DNA of 22,733 nt from an uncultured Oscillospiraceae bacterium (GCA_900546895.1 UREO01000010.1:1-22733), one strand, 5' to 3'. Positions 14,941 through 22,528 are shown, counted from the stretch's first letter. Made by a program: numbers and translations. The notes: a model not told the origin generated them from the letters alone.

Positions 14941-15173
14941 TTTAATAACTAAAATTTTATATTTTGTGCAATGTGTTTAAAATAATTTTTGCAAGGTCAA
15001 AAAACTCCCGTAGAATCTCGTTTTGAAGCGCCAAAAATTTGGGACGGGCTGACCCCGTTCCGACTCTTATACAGGGAGTAACTGGAATATGCGCCGCTTT
15101 TTTCCAGGCGCAGAGCCATTTATACACACAGTATTTACAGAAGTTTACATAACGTCGTGGAATACTGGCGATT

Positions 15174-15197
15174 CTCTGTTGAAAACTCTGTTGAAAA
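15174..15197 (+). repeat. Perfect 12-bp tandem direct repeat
   Basis: CTCTGTTGAAAA occurs twice with no spacer at 15174-15185 and 15186-15197, followed by the related TGTTGATAAG. On the minus strand the repeats read TTTTCAACA, two mismatches from the DnaA-box consensus TTATNCACA. Confidence 0.85.
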
Positions 15198-15298
15198 TGT
15201 TGATAAGTATGGAAACCACCCCGCTTTCCCGGTTGTGAATAGGAAATGTATACATAATTATGTCAACCTGCCATTTGAAATTTTAAAAACAATCAGTA

Positions 15299-15327
15299 TT
15301 CTAACCTTTACCTAACTGTGCTATAAT
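15299..15327 (+). promoter_or_regulatory. Promoter candidate for the DNA glycosylase gene
   Basis: A perfect TATAAT at 15322-15327 lies 40 bases before the assigned start. The -35 element is poor (TTCTAA at 15299-15304, 17-base spacing). Confidence 0.5.
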
Positions 15328-15366
15328 AATTTTACAATAGAAACGAAAGCAGGGCCGCGAAGCGCT

Positions 15367-16182
15367 TTGGAAGGGAGGGACGGGCCTACGGGGAAGAAAA
15401 CAGACAGCTTCGATCTGGAGCAGACGCTGGACTGCGGGCAGTGCTTCCGCTGGGAAAGGCAGAAGGACGGTTCCTACACGGGCGTCGCCTACGGCAGGAT
15501 TCTAAATATTTCTGAGGAAAACCGGGAACAGGCGCTGCGGGACCCTTTCTGGCGGGATTATTTCGATCTGCCGCTCGACTACGAGAAAATCCGGGAAGAC
15601 CTGGCGGCAGGCGACGCCGCGCTGGCTCGGGCGGCCAAATTTGCGCCCGGTATGCGGATTTTGAATCAGGAGCCGTGGGAGGCGCTTTGTTCTTTCATCT
15701 TCTCGCAGAACAACAATATCCCGCGAATCAAGGGAATCGTGGCACGGTTCTGCGCCGGCTTCGGCGAAAGAATCGGGGATGGCGTTTTCGCCTTTCCGAA
15801 AGCCGAAAAAATTGCGTGCCTGCGGGAGGAAGAGCTTGCGGAAATCCGCTGCGGGTTCCGCGCGAAATATATTTTGAGTGCCGCGCGCAAGGTGGCGCGG
15901 GGAGAAGTCGACCTGGAAGCGCTCAAAACCGCGCCGCTCCCCGAAGCCCGCGAACGCCTGATGACGATTCACGGCGTGGGGCCGAAGGTGGCGGACTGCA
16001 CTCTGCTTTACGGGCTGCACCGTCTGGAGGCGTTTCCGATGGACGTGTGGATGAAGCGTGCGATGCGGGTGCTGTTTCCCGGCAGGGAGCCGGAAAGCTT
16101 CGGCCGCTATGCCGGAATTGCCCAGCAGTACATCTTTCATTACAGCCGCAGCAATCCGGCGCTGTTTGAAAAGGATGCCTGA
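15367..16182 (+). CDS. 8-oxoguanine DNA glycosylase (OGG family), start uncertain
   Basis: The product is about 265-271 residues. FDLEQTLDCGQCFRW marks the OGG N-terminal domain. The C-terminal helix-hairpin-helix GPD domain has IHGVGPKVADC with catalytic Lys (residue 207 counted from 15367) and FPMDVWM with the essential Asp226; these correspond to Lys249 and Asp268 of human OGG1. The enzyme removes 8-oxoguanine opposite C and nicks the abasic site. The start is odd: no in-frame ATG or GTG lies between the TATAAT and the conserved FDLEQ. The TTG at 15367 has only a poor ribosome site, while AAGGGAGGG at 15371-15379 is followed 8 bases later by an in-frame ACG at 15388. It appears monocistronic, between the mannitol promoter region and fba. 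Confidence 0.85.
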   Translation: MEGRDGPTGKKTDSFDLEQTLDCGQCFRWERQKDGSYTGVAYGRILNISEENREQALRDPFWRDYFDLPLDYEKIREDLAAGDAALARAAKFAPGMRILNQEPWEALCSFIFSQNNNIPRIKGIVARFCAGFGERIGDGVFAFPKAEKIACLREEELAEIRCGFRAKYILSAARKVARGEVDLEALKTAPLPEARERLMTIHGVGPKVADCTLLYGLHRLEAFPMDVWMKRAMRVLFPGREPESFGRYAGIAQQYIFHYSRSNPALFEKDA

Positions 16183-16232
16183 CGCCGGAACACCCGGTTG
16201 GAAGGGATTTTGCGGGTTGTTAAATTTAAATC

Positions 16233-16261
16233 TTTCCCTTTTCCTTTTTTTGGGATATAAT
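16233..16261 (+). promoter_or_regulatory. Promoter of the class II aldolase gene
   Basis: A perfect TATAAT at 16256-16261 lies 17 bases after a weak TTTCCC (16233-16238), in a T-rich stretch between the glycosylase stop and the aldolase ribosome site. Confidence 0.55.
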
Positions 16262-16291
16262 AGTATTATCATACATTGGGAGGTAATTACC

Positions 16292-17230
16292 ATGCCATTA
16301 GTCAATACAGTAGAAATGTTCAAAAAAGCATATGCCGGGGGATACGCCGTCGGCGCGTTCAACGTCAACAACATGGAAATTGTTCAGGGTATTACCGAGG
16401 CCTGTCAGGAACTGAAAGCACCGGTTATTCTTCAGGTTTCCGCGGGCGCGCGTAAATATGCGAACCACACCTATCTGACAAAGCTTGTCGAAGCAGCCGT
16501 AATAGAGAACCCCGATATTCCGATTGCCCTGCACCTTGACCACGGTTCTTCCTATGAGCTGTGCAAGGACTGCATTGACGGAGGATTTACCTCCGTCATG
16601 TACGACGGTTCCTCCAAGCCCTACGAGGAAAACGTGGAGGAAGCCCGTAAGGTAGCGGAATACGCGCACAAATACAACGTGACCGTCGAAGCCGAGCTGG
16701 GCAAGCTGGCCGGCGTGGAGGACGACGTAAAGGTGGAGGACGACAAGGCCCAGTTCACCGACCCGGACGAGGTGCAGGACTTTGTCAAGCGCACCGGAGT
16801 GGATTCCCTCGCGATCGCGATCGGGACAAGCCACGGCGCTTATAAGTTCAAGCCGGGCCAGAAGCCAAAGCTCCGTCTGGATATCCTGCAGGAGGTCGCC
16901 GACCGTCTGCCGGGCTTCCCGATTGTGCTGCACGGCGCTTCCTCCGTCATTCCCGAGTTTGTACGGCAGATTAACCAGTACGGCGGGCAGATGCCGGACG
17001 CCATCGGCATTCCGGAGGAAATGCTCCGCGAAGCCGCGAAAATGGCTGTTTGCAAGATCAACGTGGACTCTGATTTGCGCCTTGCCATGACGGCGAGCGT
17101 CCGCAAATATTTCGCGGAAAATCCGAGCCATTTTGACCCGAGACAATACCTTGCTCCCGCACGCACGGCAATCAAGGACATGGTAGCGCATAAAATCACT
17201 ACCGTTCTGGGCTGCGCGGGCAAAGCATAA
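16292..17230 (+). CDS. fba: Class II fructose-bisphosphate aldolase
   Basis: The ATG at 16292 has GGGAGG 8 bases upstream; the frame is open further left but that part overlaps the glycosylase. The 312-residue product carries the class II zinc aldolase signatures: GAFNVNNMEIVQG near the N-terminus, ALHLDHGSS with catalytic Asp83 and zinc ligand His84, VEAELGKLAGVED, AIGTSHGAYKF with a second zinc His, LHGASS with the third, and INVDSDLR for phosphate binding. It reversibly cleaves fructose-1,6-bisphosphate to glyceraldehyde-3-phosphate and dihydroxyacetone phosphate. It has its own promoter and a strong terminator. It would receive the product of the FruK encoded in the nearby mannitol operon. 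A tagatose-bisphosphate aldolase is less likely given the length and the INVDSD segment. Confidence 0.93.
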   Translation: MPLVNTVEMFKKAYAGGYAVGAFNVNNMEIVQGITEACQELKAPVILQVSAGARKYANHTYLTKLVEAAVIENPDIPIALHLDHGSSYELCKDCIDGGFTSVMYDGSSKPYEENVEEARKVAEYAHKYNVTVEAELGKLAGVEDDVKVEDDKAQFTDPDEVQDFVKRTGVDSLAIAIGTSHGAYKFKPGQKPKLRLDILQEVADRLPGFPIVLHGASSVIPEFVRQINQYGGQMPDAIGIPEEMLREAAKMAVCKINVDSDLRLAMTASVRKYFAENPSHFDPRQYLAPARTAIKDMVAHKITTVLGCAGKA

Positions 17231-17253
17231 ATAGTTCGTTTCCATGTAAAAAG

Positions 17254-17282
17254 GTCCGTCCGGTTTCCGGACGGGCTTTTTT
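17254..17282 (+). terminator. Rho-independent terminator after fba
   Basis: A 10-bp stem (17254-17263 with 17267-17276, one G/T wobble) with a TTT loop is followed by six T residues. Confidence 0.93.
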
Positions 17283-17382
17283 ACGTTTGCGGCCGAAAAC
17301 CGCCCGCTGGCTGTGTGCGGCGGCAAAGGGGCTCTCCGGGGCGGATTATTGCGTGAAAAGCGGAAATTTTAGCAATTTGGGA

Positions 17383-17411
17383 TTGTAATCATTGTAAAAA
17401 CAAGCTATAAT
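17383..17411 (+). promoter_or_regulatory. Strong promoter of the EF-G-like gene with TTGTAA repeats
   Basis: TTGTAA at 17383-17388 and TATAAT at 17406-17411 are 17 bases apart. ATTGTAA occurs at 17382, 17391 and 17413 and GTTGTAA near 17442, so the promoter and leader carry a set of short direct repeats that could bind a regulator. Confidence 0.75.
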
Positions 17412-17475
17412 TATTGTAAATTTGGTTGCACAATTGTATGGTTGTAACAATCAATCCCTGAAAGGAGTATCTATA

Positions 17476-19548
17476 ATGAAACAGTATCATGCAAAGAACA
17501 TTCTCAACATTGCGATTGCGGGACACAGCGGCGCCGGAAAAACCAGCATCGCGGAGGCGATGCTGTATCTGTCCGGTGCTACCGACCGTTTTGGCAAGGT
17601 CGGCGAAGGAAGCACCGTCTGCGACTTTGACCCCGAAGAAATCAAGAGAAAAATCACCGTGACGACTGCGGTGGCCCCTTTGGAATGGAAAAATCATAAA
17701 ATTAATCTGATAGATGCTCCGGGCCTTTTCGATTTTGAGGGCGGCATGTGCGAGGCGGTCCGCGCGGCGGATTCCGTTCTGGTCGCCGTTTCCGGCAAAA
17801 GCGGCGTGTCCGTGGGGACCGAAAAGGCGGTGGAGGCGGCGAACAAACGCGGCCTTGCAAAAATTTTCTTTGTCAACGGCCTGTGCGACGAAAGCGCGCG
17901 CTTCTACAAGGTGTTTGAAGATTTGAAGGCCAGCTTCGGCCCGTCCGTCTGCCCCGTTGTGGTTCCGTTTATTGAGGACGGAAAGGCGAACATATACATC
18001 AACATGCTGGAATACAAGGCTTATGATTACCAGAACGGCAAACCGGTGGAAGTAAAGATGCCGGATATGGGAACCAGGCTGGAAGGGCTGCGCACCGCAA
18101 TTTACGAGGCGGTCGCGGAGACCAGCGACGAAATGTTTGAAAAATATTTTTCCGGCGAGCAGTTTACGCCGGAGGAAGTGATCGTAGGCGTCAGCAAGGG
18201 CGTGAAATCCGGCGCGATCAGCCCCGTGTTCTGCGGGGACGCGCTGCTGATGCGGGGAATGGAGCAGCTTTTGGACGGCCTGACCTGGCTGGCGCCTTCC
18301 GCGGAGGAGAAAAGCGGGGAAATCGGCTCGGATGTAGACGGCAATCCGGTGGAGCTTTCGGTCAATGATGACGCCGCGGCCGCCGCGATCGTGTTCAAGA
18401 CCATCGCCGACCCGTTTATCGGTAAGCTGTCCTACCTAAAGGTGATCTCCGGGAAAGTGGGGACGGATTCCCAGCTGATCAATATGCGCACGGGAAATGT
18501 GGAGCGCATCGGCAAAACGGTCATGATGCGCGGCAAGAAGCAGGAGGACGCTCCCTATATCGGCGCCGGCGATATCGGCGCGGTCCTGAAGCTGCAGGGC
18601 GTCAGCACGGGCGACACGCTCTGCTCTCCGGCAAGGAAGGTCACGCTGGAAGGGATCACTTATCCGAACGCCACGCTTTCCATGGCGGTGGTGCCGAAGA
18701 ATAAGGGCGAAGAGGATAAGGTCGCACAGGGCATTTTCCGCCTGGTGGACGAAGATCCCACCATTCAATTCACAACCAACGCGGAAACGCATCAAATGGT
18801 GCTGTCCGGAATGGGCGAGCAGCATCTCGATATTATCATTTCCAAGTTAAGAAATAAATTCGGCGTGGAGGTCACGCTGCAGAAGCCGCGCGTGCCTTAC
18901 CGCGAAACCATCCGCAAGAAGGTGCAGGTGCAGGGCCGGTACAAGAAGCAGACCGGCGGACACGGCCAGTTCGGCGATATCTGGGTTGAATTTGAGCCCT
19001 GTGACAGCGAGGGTCTCGAGTTCGGCGAACGCGTCGTGGGCGGCGCGGTACCGAAAAACTTTTTCCCCGCGGTGGAAAAGGGGCTGCGCGAGTCCATTGC
19101 GAAAGGGCCGCTCGCCGGATACCCAGTGGTCGGGTTAAGGGCGACACTGTACGACGGCTCGTACCACCCGGTGGATTCCTCCGAAATGTCCTTTAAAATG
19201 GCGGCGAACCTCGCTTACAAAGCGGGTATGCCGATTGCGAACCCCGTGCTGCTGGAGCCGATCGGCACGCTGAAATGCACGGTGCCGGACGCCAACATGG
19301 GCGATGTTATGGGCGAGGTCAACAAGCGCCGCGGCCGCGTGCTGGGGATGAACCCGGCGGAGAACGGCAGGCAGGTCGTGGAAGCCGAGGTGCCGATGGC
19401 GGAGATGCACGATTATACCACCTTCGTGCGTCAGTCAACCCAGGGCAGAGGGTCGTTCACCTTTGCTTTCTGCCGTTATGAGGAGGCTCCGCCGCAGGTG
19501 GCCCAGAAGGTGATTGAGGAAGCGAAAGCCGCGGAAGCGCAAGAATAA
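17476..19548 (+). CDS. EF-G-like translational GTPase paralogue with altered G motifs
   Basis: The ATG at 17476 has AAGGAG 9 bases upstream. The 690-residue product has the EF-G domain order: a GTPase domain, domain II, then domains III-V (GMGEQHLDIIISKL, QTGGHGQFGDIW, MGEVNKRRGRVLGM). The P-loop is AGHSGAGKTS (residues 15-24). Relatives in Clostridia start GHSGxGKTTL and are annotated as EF-G or EF-G2-like, distinct from the fusA of the str operon. G3 reads DAPGLFDF (residues 80-87) instead of DTPGxxDF, and G4 reads NGLC (134-137) instead of NKxD, so the guanine-specifying Asp is replaced by Cys, with an Asp only at 138. Domain IV and V motifs look intact, so ribosome binding is plausible while GTP use is in doubt. 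The gene is monocistronic. Confidence 0.88.
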   Translation: MKQYHAKNILNIAIAGHSGAGKTSIAEAMLYLSGATDRFGKVGEGSTVCDFDPEEIKRKITVTTAVAPLEWKNHKINLIDAPGLFDFEGGMCEAVRAADSVLVAVSGKSGVSVGTEKAVEAANKRGLAKIFFVNGLCDESARFYKVFEDLKASFGPSVCPVVVPFIEDGKANIYINMLEYKAYDYQNGKPVEVKMPDMGTRLEGLRTAIYEAVAETSDEMFEKYFSGEQFTPEEVIVGVSKGVKSGAISPVFCGDALLMRGMEQLLDGLTWLAPSAEEKSGEIGSDVDGNPVELSVNDDAAAAAIVFKTIADPFIGKLSYLKVISGKVGTDSQLINMRTGNVERIGKTVMMRGKKQEDAPYIGAGDIGAVLKLQGVSTGDTLCSPARKVTLEGITYPNATLSMAVVPKNKGEEDKVAQGIFRLVDEDPTIQFTTNAETHQMVLSGMGEQHLDIIISKLRNKFGVEVTLQKPRVPYRETIRKKVQVQGRYKKQTGGHGQFGDIWVEFEPCDSEGLEFGERVVGGAVPKNFFPAVEKGLRESIAKGPLAGYPVVGLRATLYDGSYHPVDSSEMSFKMAANLAYKAGMPIANPVLLEPIGTLKCTVPDANMGDVMGEVNKRRGRVLGMNPAENGRQVVEAEVPMAEMHDYTTFVRQSTQGRGSFTFAFCRYEEAPPQVAQKVIEEAKAAEAQE

Positions 19549-19556
19549 CAGACGAA

Positions 19557-19599
19557 TGCAAACAGCCGCCGGAAACGGAGGCTGTTTTTGCATTTTTTT
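19557..19599 (+). terminator. Rho-independent terminator after the EF-G-like gene
   Basis: The arms 19557-19567 and 19580-19592 pair with a two-T bulge, an inner CCG/CGG stem closes on a GAAA tetraloop (19572-19575), and seven T residues follow. Confidence 0.93.
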
Positions 19600-19641
19600 C
19601 CGTTCTCCCGCATATTTATCTTTATACAAGGGGGCGGGAAT

Positions 19642-20274
19642 ATGTTTATTTTTTCGTTTAAAGCCGGCAGAAAAAAGATATTGATCGGGCTGGCGGCAGT
19701 TTTACTGGTGGTGACCGCGGCGATCGTTGTGACGAAGCTGTTCCGTTCCGGACCGGTTGCTTCGGTTGACGGGAAGAAGTATACCCTTACCGCGGGTTCA
19801 AACGACCAGCGCGTTTCTTTTTTGAAGCAGTTTGGCTGGCAGGTAAACACCGAGCCGATTGAAGTGAAGGACGTGGCGATTCCGGCACAGTTCGATGACG
19901 TCTATCTCCAATATAACAACATTCAGAAAGAACAGGGGCTTGACCTCACCCCGTACGCGGGGAAAACCTGTAAGCAGTGGATCTACGCGGTCACAAACTA
20001 TCCGCAGGCAACCGATGTGCGGGCCACTCTGCTGGTTTACGACAACAGGGTGATCGGGGGCGACCTGAGCACCGTCCAGCTTGACGGCTTTATGGCCGGT
20101 TTTTCCGGGGAGAAGAGCAGCAACGATTACGGGGAGTCGCCTGCGGAGAATCCCAACGCGGCCTCGGCGAACCCCAGTGCCGCTTCCGCGGCGCCCGACG
20201 CGGCTTCCGCCAACCCGAACGACGCTTCCGCCGTCGCTTCTGAAATTCCGGCAAACGCCTGGCCGACGGACTGA
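19642..20274 (+). CDS. DUF4830 domain membrane-anchored protein
   Basis: The ATG at 19642 has an AAGGGGGCGGGAA site; an in-frame codon at 19588 lies inside the preceding terminator. The 210-residue product has a short basic N-terminus, one hydrophobic segment (about residues 13-31, ILIGLAAVLLVVTAAIVV) and an extracytoplasmic domain. The segments RVSFLKQFGWQV, IPAQFDDVYLQYNNIQKEQGLDL, PYAGKT and LLVYDNRVIGGDLSTVQLDGFM match my recollection of DUF4830. Function is unknown. The last 50 residues are a low-complexity run with repeated ANPxxASA units, likely disordered. It stands alone between the EF-G terminator and the pseudouridine synthase promoter. A small GGGAC/GTCCC hairpin follows the stop at 20281-20293. 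Confidence 0.8.
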   Translation: MFIFSFKAGRKKILIGLAAVLLVVTAAIVVTKLFRSGPVASVDGKKYTLTAGSNDQRVSFLKQFGWQVNTEPIEVKDVAIPAQFDDVYLQYNNIQKEQGLDLTPYAGKTCKQWIYAVTNYPQATDVRATLLVYDNRVIGGDLSTVQLDGFMAGFSGEKSSNDYGESPAENPNAASANPSAASAAPDAASANPNDASAVASEIPANAWPTD

Positions 20275-20294
20275 ACGGGCGGGACAAAGTCCCA

Positions 20295-20323
20295 TTGACC
20301 GGAGCACCGGAATCGTTTAAACT
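20295..20323 (+). promoter_or_regulatory. Promoter of the pseudouridine synthase gene
   Basis: TTGACC at 20295-20300 and TAAACT at 20318-20323 are 17 bases apart, directly after the small hairpin following the DUF4830 gene and 32 bases before the ATG. Confidence 0.6.
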
Positions 20324-20355
20324 AAAAGGACAGTGAAAACACGGAGGATGAGCGA

Positions 20356-21093
20356 ATGAGCATGGAACGGCTCGACAAAATACTGGCTTCACAGAATCTG
20401 GGCAGCCGCAGGGACGCCGGGGTGATGATTCGCCGCGGCGTTGTTGCGGTGAACGGCAGCGTGGTAAAAAAAGCCGATTATAAGGTGAACACGCAGTCCG
20501 ACGAGGTGACGGTGAACGGGGAACCGCTGAATTTTCGGGAGTTCCTTTATCTGATGATGAACAAGCCCGCCGGTGTCCTTTCCGCTTCCCGGGATACGCG
20601 GGCGCGGACCGTGGTGGATCTGCTGCCGCCGGAGCAGAGGCGGCGCGGGCTTTTCCCCGCGGGGCGGCTGGACAGGGACACGGAGGGCCTGCTTATCATT
20701 ACCGACGACGGGGCGTTCGCCCACCGGATGCTCGCGCCGAAAAGCCATGTGTACAAGCTCTATGAGGCGGTTCTGGCCCGGCCGGCCGGGCCGGAGGACA
20801 TCGCCGCGTTTGAAAACGGGGTGGAGCTGAAAGACAGGACGTGCCTGCCGGCGCGGCTGGAGATTCTGGAAACCGGCGAGCACCCGCTTGTCCGCGTACA
20901 GATCCGGGAAGGAAAGTTCCACCAGGTGAAGCGGATGTTTCTGGCGCGCGGCAACGAGGTGCTGAAGCTGAAGCGGGTACAGATCGGCGGGCTGAAGCTG
21001 GATGAAAAGCTAACTCCGGGAGCCGCGCGGGAGCTGGACAAGTGTGAGAGATCCGCCGTTTTCAGCCAATCTTCGCTATCCAATATACACTAA
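20356..21093 (+). CDS. RsuA/RluB-type rRNA pseudouridine synthase
   Basis: The 245-residue product starts with an S4 RNA-binding domain (MERLDKILASQNLGSRRDA to VNGEPL, residues 3-58). The catalytic domain has MMNKPAGVLSA, GRLDRDTEGLLIITDDG with catalytic Asp106, and RVQIREGKFHQVKRMF. It isomerises uridine in rRNA. The family includes RsuA (16S), RluB and RluE/F (23S). The RLDRDTEGLL form with an S4 domain and this length fits RsuA best, but the target base cannot be read from sequence. The start has GGAGG 8 bases upstream; a second ATG two codons later is possible. It has its own promoter and no clear T-tailed terminator. Confidence 0.87.
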   Translation: MSMERLDKILASQNLGSRRDAGVMIRRGVVAVNGSVVKKADYKVNTQSDEVTVNGEPLNFREFLYLMMNKPAGVLSASRDTRARTVVDLLPPEQRRRGLFPAGRLDRDTEGLLIITDDGAFAHRMLAPKSHVYKLYEAVLARPAGPEDIAAFENGVELKDRTCLPARLEILETGEHPLVRVQIREGKFHQVKRMFLARGNEVLKLKRVQIGGLKLDEKLTPGAARELDKCERSAVFSQSSLSNIH

Positions 21094-21107
21094 ATTCGGG
21101 ATCTGTT

Positions 21108-21146
21108 TTTGTGTTTTATCAGATTTCCATAATTCTAAAACACAAA
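21108..21146 (+). repeat. AT-rich 11-bp inverted repeat
   Basis: TTTGTGTTTTA at 21108-21118 and its exact reverse complement at 21136-21146 flank 17 bases. It lies 14 bases after the pseudouridine synthase stop. It may form a weak terminator hairpin, though no T-run follows, or a regulator-binding site for the next gene. Confidence 0.5.
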
Positions 21147-21164
21147 GTTTGGATAAAAAACGGC

Positions 21165-21203
21165 TGTTAATCGCCGGTCGCATCTGTTATCATGAATTCA
21201 TGA
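21165..21203 (+). promoter_or_regulatory. Promoter candidate overlapped by a 14-bp palindrome
   Basis: TGTTAA (21165-21170) and TATCAT (21188-21193) are 17 bases apart. The perfect palindrome TCATGAATTCATGA at 21190-21203 overlaps the -10 element and the expected start, the place where a repressor would bind. The leader to the ATG is about 130 bases. Confidence 0.4.
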
Positions 21204-21329
21204 AATGAGAAACGGTTTGATTTTACAGCGGGCCGTTGTCCCCCAAGTGCCGATTGGTTTTTTCTCAATGAAAACGGAGACGCTGTGGGAACCGTTGAAA
21301 CGAACAGTATGTGATTCAGGAGGAACATG

Positions 21330-22442
21330 ATGGCAAACGTTACATTAAAGCATATTTACAAGGTTTACGAAGGAGGCGTGACCGCGGTTACGGATTTTAA
21401 TCTGGAGATCGCCGACAAGGAATTCATTATTCTGGTCGGTCCGTCCGGCTGCGGAAAATCTACTACCCTGCGGATGATCGCGGGACTGGAAGAAATCAGC
21501 AAGGGCGAGCTGTATATCGGAGAGACACTTGCGAACGATATTGCGCCGAAGGACCGCGATATCGCAATGGTGTTCCAGAACTACGCGCTCTATCCCCATA
21601 TGACGGTTTTCGACAACATGGCTTTCGGCCTGAAGATCCGCAAGGTGGCGAAGGATGAAATCAAGCGCCGCGTGGAAGAGGCCGCCAAGATCCTGGATAT
21701 CTCCCATCTGCTCGACAGAAAGCCGAAGGCTTTGTCCGGCGGCCAGCGCCAGCGTGTCGCCCTTGGCCGCGCCATTGTCCGCGACCCGAAGGTTTTCCTT
21801 CTGGATGAACCGCTTTCCAATCTGGACGCCAAGCTGCGCGCACAGATGAGGACCGAAATTTCCAAGCTGCACAAAAGGCTGGGAACCACCTTCATTTATG
21901 TAACGCACGATCAGACCGAGGCCATGACCATGGGCGACCGTATCGTGGTGATGAAGGACGGCTTTATCCAGCAGGTCGATACGCCGCAGAACCTATACGA
22001 TTACCCGGTAAACGAATTTGTGGCCGGCTTTATGGGCTCTCCGCAGATGAACTTTATCGACGCGGAGGTCGAAAACAAGGACGGCCGCTTCTTCCTGAAA
22101 TTCGGCAAGTACAGCGTTGCCGTTCCCGAAGGAAAGGACAAGGACGGCGTGCTGAAGGATTATGCGGGCAAAACGGTTGTGTTCGGCATCCGCCCCGAAG
22201 ACGTGCACGACGAGCCGGAATTTCTTGCGAAGGCGACGGAGGGCATCGTAAAGGCCGGAGTGGAGGTAACCGAGCTGATGGGCGCGGAAACTTATCTGTA
22301 CCTGAGCTGCGAAAACAGCGATATTACGGCCAGAGTGGATCCGACCTCTACCGCCAAGCCGGGCGACACCATTGAAATCGCCTTTAACCTCCAGAAAATG
22401 CATCTGTTCGATAAAGATACGGAAAAGACGATTCTGAACTAG
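21330..22442 (+). CDS. MsmK/UgpC-type sugar ABC transporter ATPase
   Basis: Two adjacent ATGs (21327 and 21330) follow AGGAGG at 21318-21323; the second gives the better 6-base spacing and the family-like start MANVTLKHIYKVYEGG. The 370-residue product has a complete ABC domain: Walker A GPSGCGKST (37-45), Q-loop Gln83, signature LSGGQ (135-139), Walker B VFLLDEP with Glu160, and a switch His in YVTHDQTEA. A C-terminal TOBE region (about 235-365, GIRPEDVH) is typical of the MalK/UgpC/MsmK group. Such ATPases often stand alone in Bacillota and energise several CUT1 oligosaccharide importers; no permease or binding protein is encoded here. It is followed by a strong terminator, so it appears monocistronic. 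Confidence 0.92.
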   Translation: MANVTLKHIYKVYEGGVTAVTDFNLEIADKEFIILVGPSGCGKSTTLRMIAGLEEISKGELYIGETLANDIAPKDRDIAMVFQNYALYPHMTVFDNMAFGLKIRKVAKDEIKRRVEEAAKILDISHLLDRKPKALSGGQRQRVALGRAIVRDPKVFLLDEPLSNLDAKLRAQMRTEISKLHKRLGTTFIYVTHDQTEAMTMGDRIVVMKDGFIQQVDTPQNLYDYPVNEFVAGFMGSPQMNFIDAEVENKDGRFFLKFGKYSVAVPEGKDKDGVLKDYAGKTVVFGIRPEDVHDEPEFLAKATEGIVKAGVEVTELMGAETYLYLSCENSDITARVDPTSTAKPGDTIEIAFNLQKMHLFDKDTEKTILN

Positions 22443-22498
22443 GGAATCCCCTTCAAAGTGGGAGGCAAAAAGAGAAGAAGCGACTTTTTCAACATTCG

Positions 22499-22528
22499 GG
22501 GCCGTGTTCACACGGCCCTTATTTTTTA
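22499..22528 (+). terminator. Rho-independent terminator after the ABC ATPase gene
   Basis: GGGCCGTG at 22499-22506 pairs with CACGGCCC at 22511-22518 around a four-base loop, followed by the T-rich tail TTATTTTTTA. Confidence 0.93.

Larger units (their letters stand above)
14941..15366. other. AT-rich intergenic region with RNA-like structure and DnaA-box-like repeats
   Basis: No credible gene lies here. Visible elements in order: a GC hairpin GGGACGGG/CCCGTTCC (15041-15048, 15054-15061), enclosed by a distant ACTCCC/GGGAGT pair (15004-15009, 15074-15079); a CTGGAA/TTCCAG stem (15082-15087, 15102-15107); a DnaA-box match TTATACACA (15120-15128); a 12-bp tandem repeat (15174-15197); further box-like sites at 15198-15206 and 15234-15242; overlapping palindromes ATGTATACAT (15246-15255) and ACATAATTATGT (15252-15263); and a promoter element near 15322. 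The region upstream of both divergent genes is much lower in GC than its flanks. Confidence 0.6.

Noticed and set aside
14941..15366. Chromosomal origin of replication
   Set aside because: DnaA-box-like sites are present, but no dnaA, dnaN, rpmH or other usual origin neighbours are nearby and most boxes carry mismatches; only a box cluster is proposed.
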